Source: Tractidigestivibacter sp050946515
GTDB lineage: Bacteria; Actinomycetota; Coriobacteriia; Coriobacteriales; Atopobiaceae
Length of the DNA: 64,000 nucleotides
Direction of reading: 5' to 3'
Assembly (NCBI RefSeq): GCF_050946515.1
Contig: NZ_JBMNUX010000008.1
Coordinates: 1-64,000 of the forward strand
The position numbers and the translations under genes were made by a program. This document shows, piece by piece, positions 23,035 through 30,687 of the stretch. Within the stretch, counting starts at the first letter, position 1, and every line of letters begins with the position of its first letter. Under the pieces are notes generated by a model. It ran no database searches and was not told where the DNA came from. It saw nothing but the letters and a program-made list of their open reading frames with translations.

Positions 23035-23062
23035 AGTCTATACGAACTCATCATCAGGTCAA
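23035..23062 (-). promoter_or_regulatory. rplJL promoter
   Basis: On the minus strand TTGACC (23,057-23,062) lies 16 bp from TAGACT (23,035-23,040), directly before the L10 leader and after the rplKA terminator. Confidence 0.65.
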
Positions 23063-23108
23063 GCGTGATGCTCTCCTCCCACAAACCTCCACGTTCTTCC
23101 ATGGAATG

Positions 23109-23143
23109 CAAAAAGCCGCGTCCCGGTGAGAGGACGCGGCTTC
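23109..23143 (-). terminator. rplKA terminator
   Basis: After rplA the minus strand forms GCCGCGTCC/GGACGCGGC (9 bp) with an eight-base loop followed by TTTTT. It separates rplKA from rplJL. Confidence 0.92.
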
Positions 23144-23174
23144 TATCGATTCACAAAGAGAAATGCCTGTGGCG

Positions 23175-23879
23175 CTAGTCCATGAAGGCGCGCGTGACGG
23201 AGGGGTCAATCTTGACGCCAGGACCCATCGTGCTGGAGACGACGATCGACTTGACGTAACGGCCCTTGGCGCTCGAGGGCTTCACGCGGAGAAGCTCGGT
23301 GTAGAGGGCGCCGTAGTTCTCAACGAGGTCCTGGACCTCGAAGGAAGCCTTGCCCATGGGAACATGGCAGATGCCGTAGCGGTCGGCACGGTACTCAACA
23401 CGACCAGCCTTGAGCTCCTTGACCATCTTCTCGACATCCATGGTGACGGTGCCGAGCTTGGGGTTCGGCATGAGGCCACGAGGACCGAGGATACGACCGA
23501 GGCGACCAACCTTGGCCATCATGTTGGGGGTTGCGATGGCAGCGTCGAAGTTAAGCTCGCCATCCTGAATCTGCTTGACGAGGTCATCGGAGCCGACGAT
23601 GTCAGCGCCAGCAGCCTCGGCCTCACGAGCCTTCTCGCCCTCGGCGAAAACGGCGACGCGGACGGTCTTGCCGGTGCCGTGAGGCAGCGAGATGGAGCCA
23701 CGGACGTTCTGGTCGGCCTTGCGGGTGTCGACGCCCAGGCGGATGGCGACCTCGACGGTCTCGTCGAACTTAGCGCCGGCGAGCTCCTTGACGAGGGTCA
23801 TGGCCTCCTTGGGGGTGTAGAGCTTGCTGCTGTCGACCTTGGCGTCAGCTGCGTTGTACTTCTTGCCGTGCTTAGGCAT
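23175..23879 (-). CDS. rplA: 50S ribosomal protein L1
   Basis: This 234-residue protein is L1, which forms the mobile stalk at the E site. MPKHGKKYNAADAKVDSSKLYT at the start, GRLGRILGPRGLMPNPKLGTV and the C-terminal KPSSAKGRYVKSIVVSSTMGPGV are family hallmarks. It follows rplK after about 120 bp and ends at a terminator. Confidence 0.98.
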   Translation of the reverse strand: MPKHGKKYNAADAKVDSSKLYTPKEAMTLVKELAGAKFDETVEVAIRLGVDTRKADQNVRGSISLPHGTGKTVRVAVFAEGEKAREAEAAGADIVGSDDLVKQIQDGELNFDAAIATPNMMAKVGRLGRILGPRGLMPNPKLGTVTMDVEKMVKELKAGRVEYRADRYGICHVPMGKASFEVQDLVENYGALYTELLRVKPSSAKGRYVKSIVVSSTMGPGVKIDPSVTRAFMD

Positions 23880-23999
23880 GCTTTCTTACCTCCTGTGGTC
23901 AGCGGGCTTGCGCCCTCCCACATATGATTGGCGAATACTCGCCACTTCAGAGAGACGCCCGACGGGTTCGGGCGGTGGTGCCAATGGTGCGTAAAGGCT

Positions 24000-24434
24000 T
24001 TAAGCCTCGGCGATGGTGACGCCCATCGAGCGAGCGGTGCCTGCGACGATCTTCTTGGCGGCCTCGATGTCGTTGGCGTTGAGGTCCGGCATCTTGATCT
24101 CAGCGATCTTGGTAAGCTGCTCCTGCGTGAGCTGGCCAACCTTGTCGCGCTGAGGGACGCCAGAGCCGCTCTTAAGGCCAAGCTCCTTCTTGATCAGCTG
24201 GGCCGCGGGAGGGGTCTTGGTGATGAAGTCGAAGGAACGATCCTCATAGACCGTGATCTCGACAGGGATGATGTCGCCAGCCTTGTCCTTGGTCGCTGCG
24301 TTGAAGGCCTGGCAGAACTGCATGATGTTGACCTGAGCAGCACCCAGGGCAGGACCAACGGGAGGCGCAGGGTTAGCCTGACCGGCAGGAATCTGAAGCT
24401 TAATGAAGTGGACAACCTTCTTCTTTGCGGGCAT
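24000..24434 (-). CDS. rplK: 50S ribosomal protein L11
   Basis: This 144-residue protein is L11, the GTPase-centre protein and thiopeptide target. MPAKKKVVHFIKLQIPAGQANPAPPVGPALG and the C-terminal AGTARSMGVTI segment are typical. The N-terminal proline-rich helix is intact. It lies 93 bp downstream of nusG. Confidence 0.98.
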   Translation of the reverse strand: MPAKKKVVHFIKLQIPAGQANPAPPVGPALGAAQVNIMQFCQAFNAATKDKAGDIIPVEITVYEDRSFDFITKTPPAAQLIKKELGLKSGSGVPQRDKVGQLTQEQLTKIAEIKMPDLNANDIEAAKKIVAGTARSMGVTIAEA

Positions 24435-24527
24435 TGTCTCCTCCTGATGCGAACAAATTGAATCGAACTATCTTCGAGCCTGCCCTCGAGAAGCAATCCT
24501 CACCGATACGAGAACAGGAAGAAGTCT

Positions 24528-25076
24528 CTAGCTAATGACGGAAACCTGATCGATCGTGAGCTCGACGGGCGTCTCGCGACCAAAGATGGTGAGCAGGACC
24601 TTCACCTTGCCAGACTCGGCATTGACCTCCGACACCTGACCGTCAAAGTCTGCCAGAGGACCCGAGAGCACCTTGACGGACTGCCCGGGCTCAATGTTGG
24701 TGGTGGTGCGCTTGGGCATCACATTGGTGGTGGTGCGCTCTCCAGAGCGACGCATGATCTTGTCAAACTCGTCGCGGCGAAGCGGAGTAGGCTTGCCGTC
24801 GAGACCGACAAAGCCGGTAACGCCGGGCGTATTGCGAACGACGGCCCAGCTATTATCGTCTACCTCCATGCGCACGAGGACATAGCTCGGGAAGACCTTG
24901 GACTCCTTGGTCTCGCGCTTGCCGCCATCTTTGACCTCGGTGACCTCCTCGGTCGGAATCTTGATGTCGACAATCTTGTCCTGCATGCCATACGTCTCGA
25001 TACGATGCTCAAGGTCAGTCTTGACCTTGTTCTCATATCCAGAATAGGTGTGAATGACATACCAACGCTTAGCCAT
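24528..25076 (-). CDS. nusG: Transcription termination/antitermination protein NusG
   Basis: This 182-residue protein couples RNA polymerase to ribosomes or Rho. The NGN domain starts AKRWYVIHTYSGYENKVK and the C-terminal KOW domain reads EPGQSVKVLSGPLADFDGQV. The gene starts 2 bp after secE ends, the near-universal secE-nusG pairing. Confidence 0.98.
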   Translation of the reverse strand: MAKRWYVIHTYSGYENKVKTDLEHRIETYGMQDKIVDIKIPTEEVTEVKDGGKRETKESKVFPSYVLVRMEVDDNSWAVVRNTPGVTGFVGLDGKPTPLRRDEFDKIMRRSGERTTTNVMPKRTTTNIEPGQSVKVLSGPLADFDGQVSEVNAESGKVKVLLTIFGRETPVELTIDQVSVIS

Positions 25077-25078
25077 CG

Positions 25079-25480
25079 TTACGCCCCCAGACTCGTGTAA
25101 CCGGCGAGAAGGGCGACGATGCCGGTATCAACCAGCCAAAGAACGACGCCTACAACTACGAGCGACACGATAACGGCGACAGAGTAGTTGCGAAGCTCCT
25201 GCTTGGAGGGCCAGACCACACGATGCATCTCGACCTTCACGTCGGCAACGTAGTTCTTGAAGCGGGTAATAAGACCCGGCTTCTTCTTGCTGCTGTCCTT
25301 TTTGGCCTTGGTGTCCTTCGAGGACTTAGCAGGGGTCTTGGCAGCTTCCTTGTCAGACTTGGTGCCCTTCTCATTAGAGTTAGAGGAAGGCTGAGAGGCC
25401 TCGCGAGCGGCGTCACGACGCGCACGCTCTTCCTGGCGCGCCTTACGGACGCTTCTCTTGTTACGGTCCTTGTTCGGCAT
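25079..25480 (-). CDS. secE: Preprotein translocase subunit SecE
   Basis: This 133-residue protein has a long lysine/serine-rich N-terminal extension (about 70 residues) and then the SecE core: an amphipathic segment (ITRFKNYVADVKVEMHRVVW) and one transmembrane helix (about residues 100-122). It stabilises SecY in the SecYEG channel. The extension is longer than in the minimal actinobacterial form but its composition is common in this group. Confidence 0.95.
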   Translation of the reverse strand: MPNKDRNKRSVRKARQEERARRDAAREASQPSSNSNEKGTKSDKEAAKTPAKSSKDTKAKKDSSKKKPGLITRFKNYVADVKVEMHRVVWPSKQELRNYSVAVIVSLVVVGVVLWLVDTGIVALLAGYTSLGA

Positions 25481-25549
25481 TCGCTAACTCCTAAATTGGC
25501 ACCTACATGGAAACCGGCTAACCCCGAAGGGAAAGCCGGTGGGAAAATC

Positions 25550-25625
25550 TGGCAGGCCAGGAAGGACTCGAACCCTCAACAAACGGTTTTGGAGACCGCC
25601 GCTCTACCATTGGAGCTACTGGCCT
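25550..25625 (-). tRNA. tRNA-Trp (CCA)
   Basis: The minus strand folds into a cloverleaf with acceptor AGGCCAG/CTGGCCT, anticodon CCA in CTCCAAA, the GGTTCGAGTCC T-arm, discriminator G and an encoded CCA end. It lies between rpmG and secE, a position conserved in many bacteria. Confidence 0.97.
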
Positions 25626-25642
25626 GTATTGACCCACCTATT

Positions 25643-25792
25643 TTAGCGGGTCTCGCGGTGAAGAGTGTGCTTGTGGCACCAAGGACAATATTTCTTCAAC
25701 TCCATACGATCGGGGTTGTTGGACTTGTTCTTAGTGGTCGTGTAATTGCGACGCTTGCACTCAGTGCATGCAAGGGTAACCAGTGTACGCAT
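25643..25792 (-). CDS. rpmG: 50S ribosomal protein L33 (zinc-binding form)
   Basis: The 49-residue protein starts MRTLVTLACTECKRRNYTT; the open frame upstream is not like L33 and holds the promoter, so the short form is chosen. Two CxxC pairs (CTEC and CPWC) make it the zinc-containing type, suggesting dependence on zinc supply. It is followed by tRNA-Trp and secE. Confidence 0.95.
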   Translation of the reverse strand: MRTLVTLACTECKRRNYTTTKNKSNNPDRMELKKYCPWCHKHTLHRETR

Positions 25793-25851
25793 GAATCCTC
25801 CTGAAACACCATTGGACTTCGAGGCCATCCTCGAAGATGGCGCGGTGTTAG

Positions 25852-25881
25852 ACACTATCACCGTCGCCGGCACCCTGTCAA
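25852..25881 (-). promoter_or_regulatory. rpmG promoter
   Basis: On the minus strand a perfect TTGACA (25,876-25,881) is followed after 18 bp by TAGTGT (25,852-25,857), about 60 bp before rpmG and after the tuf terminator. It probably drives rpmG, tRNA-Trp, secE and nusG. Confidence 0.65.
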
Positions 25882-25956
25882 CAATAACCCACTTGACCAC
25901 GCGACATACACAATTTTTCGTCGCGAATACCAATGACAGCCGGAAGTCCGCTTGCA

Positions 25957-25989
25957 TAAAATAACCCGGCGCTCAGGCGAGCGCCGGGT
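25957..25989 (-). terminator. tuf terminator
   Basis: The minus strand forms a perfect 11-bp stem ACCCGGCGCTC/GAGCGCCGGGT with a four-base loop and a TATTTTAT tail shortly after the tuf stop codon. Confidence 0.9.
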
Positions 25990-26013
25990 CTGAAAGCTAC
26001 TTAGTACAAAGTA

Positions 26014-27219
26014 CTAGTCGATGATGCTGGCAACACGGCCATCGCCGACGGTGTGGCCGCCCTCGCGGATTGCGAAGCGCAGGCCCTCCTCCATGGCGAT
26101 CGGGTGGATGAGCGTGCAGTGGATGGTGACGTGGTCGCCAGGCATAGCCATCTCAACCTTGGTGCCGTTGGAGTCGGTGAGCTCGGTGATGTCGCCGGTG
26201 ACATCGGTGGTGCGGAAGTAGAACTGCGGACGATAGCCCGAGAAGAACGGGGTGTGACGGCCGCCCTCCTCCTTGGTCAGAACGTAAATCTCGCCCGTGA
26301 ACTCCTTGTGCGGGGTAACGGTGCCAGGCTTGCAGAGGACCTGACCACGCTCGACGTCCTCGCGCTTGATGCCACGAAGCAGGATGCCCACGTTGTCGCC
26401 AGCCTCGCAGAAGTCCAGCGTCTTGCGGAACATCTCGATGCCGGTTGCGGTGGACGTCTGGGTGTCCTTAAGACCGACGATCTCGACAGGCTCGTTGAGC
26501 TTGAGCTCGCCGCGCTCGACACGACCGGTAACGACCGTGCCACGGCCAGAGATGGTCATAACATCCTCGATGGCCATCAGGAACGGCTTCTCGTTGTCGC
26601 GCTGAGGCGTGGGGATGTAGGAGTCAACGGTGTGCATGAGCTCGACGACGGAGTCAACCCACTTCTGCTCGCCATTGAGGGCGCCGAGTGCAGAGCCGCG
26701 GATGATAGGAATCTCGTCTCCGGGGAAGCCGTACTCAGACAGAAGGTCACGGGTCTCCATCTCGACCAGGTCGATGAGCTCCTCGTCGTCGACCATGTCG
26801 CACTTGTTCAGGAAGACGATGATGTACTTAACGCCGACCTGACGGGCGAGCAGGATGTGCTCACGAGTCTGAGCCATAGGACCATCGGTAGCAGCGATGA
26901 CCAGGATAGCGCCGTCCATCTGAGCAGCGCCGGAAATCATGTTCTTGACGTAGTCGGCGTGGCCAGGGCAGTCGACGTGAGCGTAGTGGCGCTCCCAGGT
27001 CTCGTACTCGACGTGAGCAACAGAAATGGTGATGCCGCGCTGACGCTCCTCGGGTGCCTTGTCGATGTTCTCGAAGGCAGTGTAGTTGGCCTTGCAGCCC
27101 TCCTGCTCGGAGAGGACCTTCGTGATGGCAGCGGTCAGGGTGGTCTTACCGTGGTCAACGTGACCAATCGTACCAATGTTTACATGCGGCTTAGAACGAT
27201 CGAACTTCTCCTTGGCCAT
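26014..27219 (-). CDS. tuf: Translation elongation factor Tu
   Basis: This 401-residue GTPase delivers aminoacyl-tRNA to the ribosome. G1 GHVDHGKTTL, G3 DCPGHADYVKN and G4 NKCDMVDDEE are present. The start MAKEKFDRSKPHVNIGTIGH is chosen; the 18 extra codons upstream lack family similarity and the AGGAGGATGG stretch just before the ATG is a good SD. It is the only tuf seen and follows three tRNA genes, as tufB does in Escherichia coli. Confidence 0.98.
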   Translation of the reverse strand: MAKEKFDRSKPHVNIGTIGHVDHGKTTLTAAITKVLSEQEGCKANYTAFENIDKAPEERQRGITISVAHVEYETWERHYAHVDCPGHADYVKNMISGAAQMDGAILVIAATDGPMAQTREHILLARQVGVKYIIVFLNKCDMVDDEELIDLVEMETRDLLSEYGFPGDEIPIIRGSALGALNGEQKWVDSVVELMHTVDSYIPTPQRDNEKPFLMAIEDVMTISGRGTVVTGRVERGELKLNEPVEIVGLKDTQTSTATGIEMFRKTLDFCEAGDNVGILLRGIKREDVERGQVLCKPGTVTPHKEFTGEIYVLTKEEGGRHTPFFSGYRPQFYFRTTDVTGDITELTDSNGTKVEMAMPGDHVTIHCTLIHPIAMEEGLRFAIREGGHTVGDGRVASIID

Positions 27220-27319
27220 AGCCATCCTCCTTCTGGAAACAACCCTCTGGGCCATTCCACAGTTACTGGGCAAAAACGCAACGTGCTATATGTTCAGCAG
27301 CCGTTAGCTGCAAGAACTC

Positions 27320-27396
27320 TGGTACCGGTGACTGGATTCGAACCAGTGACATCGCGGGTATGAGCCGCGTGCTCTAACCAGCTGAGCTACACCGGC
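27320..27396 (-). tRNA. tRNA-Met (CAT)
   Basis: The minus strand gives a cloverleaf with acceptor GCCGGTG/CACCGGT (first pair G-U), D-arm GCTCAGCTGGTTAGAGC, anticodon CAT in CTCATAC and an encoded CCA. The first acceptor pair is not the C-A mismatch of initiators, so it is an elongator tRNA; a tRNA-Ile2 with modified CAT cannot be excluded from sequence. Confidence 0.9.
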
Positions 27397-27416
27397 ATTG
27401 GAGCCGAGCTTGAAAA

Positions 27417-27492
27417 TGGAGCCCGCGACCGGATTCGAACCGGTGACCTCTTCGTTACCAACGAAGTGCTCTACCGACTGAGCTACACGGGC
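27417..27492 (-). tRNA. tRNA-Thr (GGT)
   Basis: The minus strand folds with acceptor GCCCGTG/CGCGGGC, anticodon GGT in TTGGTAA, a standard T-arm and an encoded CCA. It is part of the Tyr-Thr-Met-tuf transcript. Confidence 0.96.
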
Positions 27493-27493
27493 A

Positions 27494-27577
27494 TGGTGGG
27501 GATGCTTGGACTCGAACCAAGGAACCTAGAAGGAGCGGATTTACAGTCCGCCGCAGTTGCCGCTGTGCCACATCCCC
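27494..27577 (-). tRNA. tRNA-Tyr (GTA)
   Basis: The minus strand gives a tRNA with acceptor GGGGATG/CATCCCC, anticodon GTA in CTGTAAA, the longer variable arm of tRNA-Tyr and an encoded CCA. It is the first gene of the tRNA-tuf transcript. Confidence 0.96.
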
Positions 27578-27626
27578 ATTCTGTTTTCAAGCGCCGCAAG
27601 GACAGTAACCCCTGCAAGCGGAGGAA

Positions 27627-27655
27627 ATAGTACGTCCACAAAAAGTTCCTGTCAA
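27627..27655 (-). promoter_or_regulatory. Promoter of tRNA-Tyr/Thr/Met-tuf
   Basis: On the minus strand TTGACA (27,650-27,655) and TACTAT (27,627-27,632) are separated by 17 bp and lie 50 bp before tRNA-Tyr, a strong stable-RNA-type promoter. Confidence 0.85.
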
Positions 27656-27819
27656 CGCTTACCCCGCTCCCGGGCGTCTCTATCTCAAATTTTCTGCATA
27701 TCTGCAGGTAGATTGTGGAGACACCCCTCAAATGCTGGGCAGACGGTAGCCTTCTGACCGCAGATGGAGCCGGAGATATTTTTCATTGTCACAAAAATTG
27801 CAATGGCTGATAAAGAATT

Positions 27820-27849
27820 TTGGCGCCAGAAGTCATCTTCCGGCGCCAA
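27820..27849 (-). terminator. Terminator after the M18 aminopeptidase gene
   Basis: A 13-bp stem (TTGGCGCCGGAAG with CTTCTGGCGCCAA, one G-U) and a four-base loop lie 26 bp after the stop codon; the following AATTCTTTATC is only moderately T-rich. The symmetric stem could work in both directions. Confidence 0.7.
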
Positions 27850-27875
27850 GTTGTCTCTTTCGTTACCAGATGTTC

Positions 27876-29270
27876 CTACGCAAGAGCAAGGAAGGCCTGA
27901 TAGCCACGATAGGCTTCATAGACGTCAGCCTTGCTGACGACCTCCCAGGGAGAGTGCATGCTGAGCACGGGCACGCCGCAGTCTATCACCTGCATCCCAT
28001 AGTTTGCCAGGATGTAGGCAATGGTTCCACCTCCGCCAGCGTCTACCCGGCCAAGCTCGCAGGTCTGGAAGGCGACGCCTGCGTCGTCCATGCAGCGACG
28101 GATGAGCGCCACGTATTCTGCGTCGGCATCGTTCGATCCGGCCTTGCCATTCGAGCCCGTGAACTTGTTGAACGCAAGGCCATGGCCCAGATAGGCCGCG
28201 TTCTTGGGGTCAAAGGCGTCGGCATAAGAGGGGTCATACGCCGCGGAGACGTCGCTTGAGAGCATGCGAGAGCGGCGGAGGCAGCGACGCAGGGCAAGGT
28301 CGCCCTTCTCGCCAGCAAGCTCCAGAATCTCGGCCATCGTGTCTTCGAAAAAGCGGCTGTGCATACCCGTTGCGCCTACGGAGCCAATCTCTTCCTTGTC
28401 GACAAGCAGCGTGACGGCGGTGCGCTGGGGAGTCTGGCAGTCAAGCTGCGCGCGAAGGCTCGGGTAGGCGCACGAGCGGTCGTCGTGGCCATACCCCAAG
28501 ATCATCGAGCGGTCGAGGCCAAGGTCGCGGGCGCGGCCCGCAGGAACGATCTCGAGCTCTGCCGAGAGGAAGTCTTCCTCCTCGATGCCCAGGCGCTCAG
28601 ACAAGATCTTGAGCACGCCAGCGCGCACGGGGTCGTCCCCATCCTTCTTCTCGCCCTTCATGACCAGCGGGCGGTTGCCCACAATCACGTCGAGAAGCTC
28701 GCCCTCAATCACGTCGGAGCCCTTCTTGTCAAGCTGCTTGCGCGCGAGATGGATGAGCAGGTCGCTTACGACGAAGACCGGGTCGTCCTCCGCCTCGCCG
28801 ATGCGCACGGGCACGACGCTGCCGTCCTTCTTCGCGACGACGCCGTGCATGGCAAGCGGCATGGTGACCCACTGGTACTTCTTGATTCCGCCGTAGTAGT
28901 GGGTGTCGAGCGTCGCAAGCTCGTTTTTAACCTCGAGCGGGTTCTGCTTCACGTCGAGGCGCGGAGAGTCTATATGGGCTCCCAGAATGTTGACGCCATC
29001 CGTGAGCGGAGAGGTGCCGATGCACGCAAGCAGCAGTGCCTTGCCGCGATTGGAGACGTAGACCTTGTCTCCGGGCTTGAGCTGCGAGCCAGCGGAAATG
29101 AGCTCGTTTAGGTCTTGGTAGCCAGCCTTCTTGGCAAGCTCGATCGACGAGGCGCAGAACTCTCGTTCCGTCTTGTTGTCAGAGATGAACTGCCGATAGT
29201 CGCCAGTCAGGCTATCCAGCTGTGCAAGCTGGACGTCGTTGTAGCGCTCCCACGCGCAGGGTCTTTCCAT
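27876..29270 (-). CDS. M18-family aminopeptidase
   Basis: This 464-residue protein belongs to the M18 (aspartyl aminopeptidase/aminopeptidase I) family of cytoplasmic, dodecameric zinc peptidases. Visible metal-site segments are LGAHIDSPRLD, DKEEIGSVGATG and the C-terminal VLSMHSPWEV. The start MERPCAWERYND has a GGAAGGGGAG Shine-Dalgarno sequence; 24 further upstream codons lack support. It would trim acidic or neutral N-terminal residues from peptides. It is a single-gene unit between two tRNA loci. Confidence 0.92.
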   Translation of the reverse strand: MERPCAWERYNDVQLAQLDSLTGDYRQFISDNKTEREFCASSIELAKKAGYQDLNELISAGSQLKPGDKVYVSNRGKALLLACIGTSPLTDGVNILGAHIDSPRLDVKQNPLEVKNELATLDTHYYGGIKKYQWVTMPLAMHGVVAKKDGSVVPVRIGEAEDDPVFVVSDLLIHLARKQLDKKGSDVIEGELLDVIVGNRPLVMKGEKKDGDDPVRAGVLKILSERLGIEEEDFLSAELEIVPAGRARDLGLDRSMILGYGHDDRSCAYPSLRAQLDCQTPQRTAVTLLVDKEEIGSVGATGMHSRFFEDTMAEILELAGEKGDLALRRCLRRSRMLSSDVSAAYDPSYADAFDPKNAAYLGHGLAFNKFTGSNGKAGSNDADAEYVALIRRCMDDAGVAFQTCELGRVDAGGGGTIAYILANYGMQVIDCGVPVLSMHSPWEVVSKADVYEAYRGYQAFLALA

Positions 29271-29436
29271 GGCTCCCCTTCCCTTTCGGATTTTTCCGTT
29301 ACGGATTGTCAGATGGGACCTTCCGCATGGCATCGTACCCACAAACGCCCTAGGCCAACGAGAGTCGCGCGAACGGAGCTTGGGGCATAAAAAAGCAGGT
29401 CAGCCATTTCATAGTGGTTGACCTGCTGCTTTGCCG

Positions 29437-29511
29437 TGGAGCCGGTAGAGGGAGTCGAACCCACAACCCACGGTTTACAAAACCGTTGCTCTGCCATTGA
29501 GCCATACCGGC
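29437..29511 (-). tRNA. tRNA-Thr (TGT)
   Basis: The minus strand folds with acceptor GCCGGTA/TACCGGC, D-arm GCTCAATGGCAGAGC, anticodon TGT in TTTGTAA and an encoded CCA. It stands alone between gdx and the aminopeptidase gene. Confidence 0.96.
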
Positions 29512-29601
29512 ATCGGTGAAGCCATGATAGCGTTTTCAGACAAATCTAGCACGCCTCGTCGGCTCTAATTGACGATTCGCTTCGAACAAAATGCCAAGAG
29601 C

Positions 29602-29919
29602 CTACTCCGACACAAGCTTCAGACCGACCACGCACGCCACGAGCCCCGCAATCAGAAGGACCCTTGCAGGTGTTGCAGGCTCGGCGCCAGTGATCATGCC
29701 ATAGATAACCGTAAGCGCCGCGCCGATGCCAACCCACACCGAATAAGCGGTACCCGTAGGAATGGACCTGACAGCAAACGAGAGGCCCAGCATGCTCGCG
29801 ATAAGAGCGGCAAGAAACACGATGGTGGGCACGGGCTTGGAGAACCCCTCGGAAAGACCGAGCGCAATCGCCCAGACAGCCTCCATGCAGCCCGATGCGG
29901 CAAGCACAATCCAGCTCAT
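29602..29919 (-). CDS. gdx: SMR-family guanidinium exporter (Gdx/SugE-like)
   Basis: This 105-residue, four-helix membrane protein has the SMR-family Glu13 in the first helix (MSWIVLAASGCMEAVWAI), matching Glu14 of EmrE, and the W-A-I-x-L-G arrangement of the Gdx (SugE) subgroup. Gdx proteins exchange guanidinium for protons. The start at 29,919 has SD GAAGGGA; the 55-codon upstream extension contains the riboswitch and is not coding. The guanidine-III riboswitch directly upstream supports guanidinium rather than biocide export. Confidence 0.9.
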   Translation of the reverse strand: MSWIVLAASGCMEAVWAIALGLSEGFSKPVPTIVFLAALIASMLGLSFAVRSIPTGTAYSVWVGIGAALTVIYGMITGAEPATPARVLLIAGLVACVVGLKLVSE

Positions 29920-29950
29920 AGCAATTCCCTTCGACGATGGGTTTGTACAG

Positions 29951-29994
29951 TGCGCCGTCTTTTCTTTTCCTGGTACGGCAGCCATCGTCAGGGG
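29951..29994 (-). promoter_or_regulatory. Guanidine-III riboswitch (ykkC-III)
   Basis: The minus-strand RNA contains CCTGACGATGG, then TGCCGTACCAGG, then AAAAGACGGCGCA, which aligns with the Thermobifida fusca guanidine-III aptamer. P1 pairs CCTG with CAGG, and the pseudoknot stem pairs TGCCGT with ACGGCG. The Shine-Dalgarno sequence lies about 25 nt downstream. An 8-nt segment of the aptamer (GACGATGG, minus strand of 29,982-29,989) is exactly complementary to CCATCGTC (minus strand of 29,933-29,940) just before the SD, a likely alternative pairing. Confidence 0.87.
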
Positions 29995-30093
29995 CTCTAG
30001 AACCAAGCGCGATTCTAGCAGAACTAGGCAATGAGAGAGATTCTCCAATAAAGGGGCATGCCCGCCTTTCGCAAGTGCCCACACGACCGCAGG

Positions 30094-30687
30094 CTAAGGC
30101 TTTCTCCCAAGCAAGCGGTCGATCTTTTCGCGCGTCTCGGGATCTAGGCGGTCGCCAAGCGCCATATGCGAGCCGCCTCCCCTCTCTTCGCGCGCCACTT
30201 CCACGCTCTGGTTGACCAGGTCGATATCGGCCGCAAGTAGCCTGCTCGAGACCGTGGTCACGGGAATCCCGCCCACGGTGTAGCGAATCGTGTTGTCAGA
30301 GGTCACGAGAAGGACTTCGCGCTCGGCGTGGCGTGCCTCGGTAACCAGGCGCTCGATCACCGTGTCTGCCGACTCTCCGGTGCGCGAGAAGACCACGCGC
30401 ACGCCCGCGGTGCTCCAATCGGGACGCTCGTCAGAGAGGTTGCCGGCAGCGTCAAAGACAACGATGGGGTCATAGCTGTGCTGCGCATAGGCGGCCACGT
30501 CCGCGATAAGCGCCTCTCGAGCACGGCCAAAGGGATCGTGGCCGTAGGGGTCTCGAGACAGGTGGGCCACATCGGACAGCGCGCCCGAGCCGGCATGCTC
30601 GTCGATAAGCTCCTTGTAGCGAGTGGTGCCGTGAATGACGTTGTATCCATCGACGACCAGGAGCGGCAAATGGGCGCGCTTAGCCAT
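30094..30687 (-). CDS. NYN-domain ribonuclease (YacP/Rae1-like)
   Basis: This 197-residue protein has a PIN-like NYN domain: LLVVDGYNVIHG (first catalytic Asp), a central EALIADVAAYAQ helix, PIVVFDAAGNLSD and LLVTSDNTIR. YacP (Rae1) of Bacillus subtilis is a ribosome-associated endoribonuclease. Its start overlaps the rlmB stop by 8 bp, reproducing the conserved cysS-rlmB-yacP order. Catalytic function is inferred from the family. Confidence 0.88.
   Translation of the reverse strand: MAKRAHLPLLVVDGYNVIHGTTRYKELIDEHAGSGALSDVAHLSRDPYGHDPFGRAREALIADVAAYAQHSYDPIVVFDAAGNLSDERPDWSTAGVRVVFSRTGESADTVIERLVTEARHAEREVLLVTSDNTIRYTVGGIPVTTVSSRLLAADIDLVNQSVEVAREERGGGSHMALGDRLDPETREKIDRLLGRKP

Noticed and set aside
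27320..27396. Initiator tRNA
   Set aside because: The first acceptor pair is G-U, not the C-A mismatch typical of bacterial initiator tRNA, and the anticodon stem is GCGGG rather than the three G-C initiator pattern in context.
30077..30089. Isolated family B-like motif (CCCACACGACCG) downstream of the NYN gene
   Set aside because: A single short match with no neighbouring repeat; it could be chance.
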